NCBI GenBank assembly: GCA_012269805.1 | Contig: JAAXJP010000251.1 | Span: 1-7,222 of the forward strand | Origin: Rubrivirga sp. | GTDB taxonomy: Bacteria > Bacteroidota > Rhodothermia > Rhodothermales > Rubricoccaceae | DNA length: 7,222 nucleotides | Direction: 5' to 3' | Shown: one piece after another, positions 5,421 through 7,222 of the stretch | How the letters are laid out: every line of letters starts with the position of its first letter | How positions within the stretch are numbered: the stretch's first letter is position 1 | Notes under the pieces: generated by a model | Told to the model about the DNA's origin: nothing | Databases searched by the model: none | The model's input: only the letters and a program-made list of their open reading frames with translations | Translations under genes and position numbers: made by a program

Positions 5421-5437
5421 GGCGGAGTGGCTCCGCC
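5421..5437 (-). terminator. Hairpin after the HU gene
   Basis: GGCGGAG (5421-5427) and CTCCGCC (5431-5437) form a perfect 7-bp stem with a 3-nt loop, 12 nt past the stop codon of the HU gene. The minus-strand sequence after it is CCCCTCGG, so there is no U-tract. With the larger hairpin at 5371-5404 it makes a double stem-loop region that plausibly separates HU from ruvX expression. Confidence 0.35.
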
Positions 5438-5449
5438 GTCGCTACGTGG

Positions 5450-5839
5450 TCAGGCCGCCTTCTTCCGGTTGGCGGGGTGGTCGGCGCTCCCCTCCGGGAT
5501 CGCGTAGCCGAGCTCCTGGAGCGGCTCCTGGAGCGTCTCGCGGAGCTTCTTGCCCGGCTTGAAGTGCGTCTTGCGGCGGGCCGGGATAAAGACCGTCTCG
5601 TTCGTCTTCGGGTTGCGGGCCTTCGGCTTGGCCTTCGTCTTCTTGACCTCGAAGACGCCGAAGTCGCGGAGCTCGATCCGGACCTCGGGGTCGGCGCCGG
5701 CCATCAGGTCGCGGAGCGCGTCGATCGTCGCCTGGACCCAGGGCTCACACTTGTACAGCGGCTCGCCGGAGGCGGCAGCGACCTCGCGGGCGACGTCTTT
5801 TTTGGTGAGCGTGGGCGTGCGGTTGGTGCTGGAAGCCAT
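5450..5839 (-). CDS. HU/IHF-family DNA-binding protein
   Basis: A nucleoid protein that binds and bends DNA as a dimer. From ATG 5839 it has 129 residues, against about 90 for a standard HU. The core runs from LTKKDVAREVAAASG (11-25) through the helices to RIELRDFGVFEVK (54-66), the DNA-binding arm with ARNPKT (74-79) in place of the usual GRNP.T, and IPARRKTHFKPGKKLRE (85-101). Extra residues lie before (1-10) and after (about 102-129) the core; the tail ends in the basic NRKKAA and includes LQEPLQEL, encoded by a 12-bp tandem repeat. The GGFG-type turn is RDFG here. An in-frame extension to GTG 5926 is rejected because it crosses a leader hairpin and gives an unlikely N-terminus. The gene is 226 bp after rel and 90 bp before ruvX, so it probably has its own promoter, as expected for an abundant protein. 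No Shine-Dalgarno is visible. Confidence 0.95.
   Translation of the reverse strand: MASSTNRTPTLTKKDVAREVAAASGEPLYKCEPWVQATIDALRDLMAGADPEVRIELRDFGVFEVKKTKAKPKARNPKTNETVFIPARRKTHFKPGKKLRETLQEPLQELGYAIPEGSADHPANRKKAA
5512..5535 (-). repeat. Perfect 12-bp tandem duplication in the HU gene
   Basis: GCTCCTGGAGCG is present twice without a gap (5512-5523 and 5524-5535). It keeps the frame and encodes the LQEP-LQEL stretch (residues 103-110) just after the conserved HU core. Each unit also contains CTCC-T-GGAG symmetry, which favours slippage or duplication. Confidence 0.8.
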
Positions 5840-5855
5840 CGTGGTGGGAAGGCGA

Positions 5856-5893
5856 CCCGCTGTGCACGCACATATCGGGTGCAGGCAGCCGGG
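5856..5893 (-). promoter_or_regulatory. Imperfect leader hairpin upstream of the HU gene
   Basis: CCC-GCTG-TGCAC (5856-5867) pairs with GTGCA-CAGC-GGG (5879-5883, 5886-5889, 5891-5893). There are two small bulges (GG 5884-5885 and C5890) and an 11-nt loop. In the minus-strand transcript it ends 16 nt before the ATG at 5839. It is the main structure in the 226-bp gap 5840-6065. I see no clear promoter, terminator or RNA gene in the rest of that gap. It may affect HU mRNA stability or translation. Confidence 0.3.
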
Positions 5894-6065
5894 CCGGTTG
5901 TCGCTGGAAGTGGGCTCCGCCCGCACGGGGAGCCCGGATCGTGTGTCACAACGCCTAACCTACGCCCATCAACGACCTGCGAGCGGTCAGAGACAAAGAT
6001 TCACTGCCCACGAGGCCTCTCGACCCGCCACGGCACACATACCGCCGAAAGGGCCCGGGATTCCC

Positions 6066-7222
6066 CTACTCCTCCCGATACACGCCATAGATCCCGTCGA
6101 GCCGGCCGAGCCGCTTCATGATTCGGCGGAGCTGCTTCACGTCGCTCACGTAGAGCACGATCGTCCCCTCGAACATCCCGTCCTCCGACGTGACCGTGAT
6201 CGAGCGGATGTTCGTCTTGAGGCTCTTCGAGATCACGGCCGTCATGTCGCTCACGATCCCGACGCGGTCCTCGCCGACGACGCGGAGCGTGGCCGAGAAC
6301 TGGACGTCCTTCTGGCGGCTCCACTCGACCGGGATCACGCGCTCGCCGTGGTCCGAGTAGAGGTGGTTCGCGTTCTTGCACCCCTTCCGGTGGATCTTGA
6401 CGACGCCCGTCCGTGACAGGAAGCCGAACACGTCGTCGCCGGGGATGGGGCCGCAGCAGGCCGCGTACTCGACGGCGAGGTCGGTGTGCCGCTCGCCCTC
6501 GATGACGAGGGCCGTCCGTCCGCCGGCCCGGTCGCGGGCGTCCTCGCGGAAGTCGACCGCGTCGACCTCGAGGAGGGCGGGCGACGCGCCCTCCGGCACC
6601 TCCGCCTCGGGCTCCTCCTGGGGCAGGCCCTTCTTGAGCGCCGCCACGAAGTCGGCCGGGTCGTACTTGCCGGAGCCGATCTCGTAGAACAGCTGCTGGG
6701 TCGAGGCGAACTTGAGGTCGGCCGCGAGCCGGTTGATGGCCTGCTCGTCGGGCTCGAGGCGGGCGCGGGCGAGCTTCTTGTCGAGGAGGTCGCGGCCGTG
6801 CGCCGCCGTCTTCCGACGCCGCTCGTTGACCCAGTGCCGGATCCGCGCCTGCGCCTTGTGGGTGACGACGAACGTGGCCCAGTCGGGGTTGGGCGTCTGG
6901 CGCTTCGAGGTCAGGATCTCGACCTGCTCGCCCGACTGGAGCCGGTAGCTGAGCGGGACCATCTTCCCGTCCACCTTCGCCCCGATGCAGTGGAACCCGA
7001 CCTCGGAGTGGATCTGGAAGGCGAAGTCGACGGGCGTGGCGCCGGTCGGGAGCGTGACGAGCTCGCCGGCCGGCGTGAAGACGTAGATCTCCTCGTCGTA
7101 GAGGTTGAGCTGGAACTGGCGGACGAACTCTCCGGCGTCGTCGGGGGACGGGTTCTCGAGGAGGTCGCGGACCCACGCGTACAGGTCGTCGACGCGGGCG
7201 TCGCCCGCGCCGGCCGGGGTCG
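6066..7222 (-). CDS. rel: RelA/SpoT-family (p)ppGpp synthetase/hydrolase, C-terminal regulatory half (5' partial)
   Basis: Makes and/or degrades the stringent-response alarmone (p)ppGpp in response to starvation signals sensed on the ribosome. Only the C-terminal 384 residues are in the window; the hydrolase and synthetase domains lie beyond the right edge, so RelA and bifunctional Rel/SpoT types cannot be told apart. Counting from the first complete codon (7218-7220), the TGS domain spans about 44-105 with EEIYVFTPAGELVTLPTGAT and DFAFQIHSEVG. A helical domain follows (about 106-240). Next is the zinc-finger/CC domain with ACCGPIPGDDVFGF (C255, C256) and GVVKIHRKGCKN (H277, C281), which has the full C-C-H-C ligand set. 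The protein ends with an ACT domain from about 307 (FSATLRVVGEDRVGIVSDMT) to YGVYREE. The stop is TAG 6066-6068. A GTG at 6974 is internal, not the start. No interruption is seen. Confidence 0.97.
   Translation of the reverse strand, partial: TPAGAGDARVDDLYAWVRDLLENPSPDDAGEFVRQFQLNLYDEEIYVFTPAGELVTLPTGATPVDFAFQIHSEVGFHCIGAKVDGKMVPLSYRLQSGEQVEILTSKRQTPNPDWATFVVTHKAQARIRHWVNERRRKTAAHGRDLLDKKLARARLEPDEQAINRLAADLKFASTQQLFYEIGSGKYDPADFVAALKKGLPQEEPEAEVPEGASPALLEVDAVDFREDARDRAGGRTALVIEGERHTDLAVEYAACCGPIPGDDVFGFLSRTGVVKIHRKGCKNANHLYSDHGERVIPVEWSRQKDVQFSATLRVVGEDRVGIVSDMTAVISKSLKTNIRSITVTSEDGMFEGTIVLYVSDVKQLRRIMKRLGRLDGIYGVYREE

Noticed and set aside
5840..5926. Longer HU protein starting at GTG 5926
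   Set aside because: The extension crosses the leader hairpin and has an atypical Cys/Pro-rich sequence; HU-like residues begin after ATG 5839.
5955..6001. Bacteroidota-type -7 promoter boxes on the minus strand (TAGGTTAG at 5955-5962 and AATCTTTG at 5994-6001)
   Set aside because: Each differs from TAnnTTTG at one position, but neither has a TTG at the expected -33 spacing, so they are not reported as promoters.
6001..7176. 391-codon minus-strand frame overlapping rel
   Set aside because: A Pro/Arg-rich shadow in another frame of rel; the rel frame has TGS, zinc-finger and ACT motifs.
1..7222. tRNA, rRNA, CRISPR arrays, insertion sequences, prophage or defence genes
   Set aside because: Gaps between genes are at most 226 bp; none shows a cloverleaf, regular spaced repeats or transposase-like frame.

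Overview
The window is a GC-rich (roughly 70%) chromosomal stretch in which nearly every base codes. The best taxonomic clue is the plus-strand fragment at the left edge. It ends in a type IX secretion (Por) C-terminal sorting domain, which is confined to the Bacteroidota/FCB group. Together with the very high GC, codons ending almost always in G or C, and the near absence of Shine-Dalgarno sequences, this points to a high-GC member of the Rhodothermota (Rubricoccus/Rubrivirga-like). The genus is an inference.

Layout: bases 1-253 hold the 3' end of a secreted-protein gene on the plus strand. Everything else (282-7222) is one minus-strand series converging on it. In transcription order, right to left: the C-terminal half of a RelA/SpoT (p)ppGpp enzyme (6066-7222, 5' end outside the window); an HU/IHF-family DNA-binding protein (5450-5839); ruvX/yqgF (4904-5359); peptide deformylase def (4238-4825); a 72-residue acidic protein of unknown function (3997-4215); a ZIP-family metal transporter (3144-3950); leucyl/phenylalanyl-tRNA-protein transferase aat (2478-3143); a DUF1460 amidase-like lipoprotein (1446-2432); and 6-phosphofructokinase pfkA (282-1262). 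Gaps from def to DUF1460 are 0-46 bp, so that part is probably co-transcribed. The larger gaps before HU (226 bp) and pfkA (183 bp) are the likeliest places for separate promoters.

The genes are core metabolism and growth control: stringent response, nucleoid structure, 16S rRNA processing/DNA repair, N-terminal deformylation, metal uptake, N-degron tagging, cell-wall turnover and glycolysis. I found no mobile element, phage gene, CRISPR array, RNA gene or defence system, and no convincing new multi-gene system. The less ordinary signals are non-coding or small-scale: an extended imperfect inverted repeat with G-run arms between the DUF1460 gene and pfkA, a strong hairpin just before ruvX, two in-frame tandem duplications near C-termini (RuvX and HU), a same-frame stop/start junction between the ZIP gene and aat, and the uncharacterised acidic protein downstream of def.
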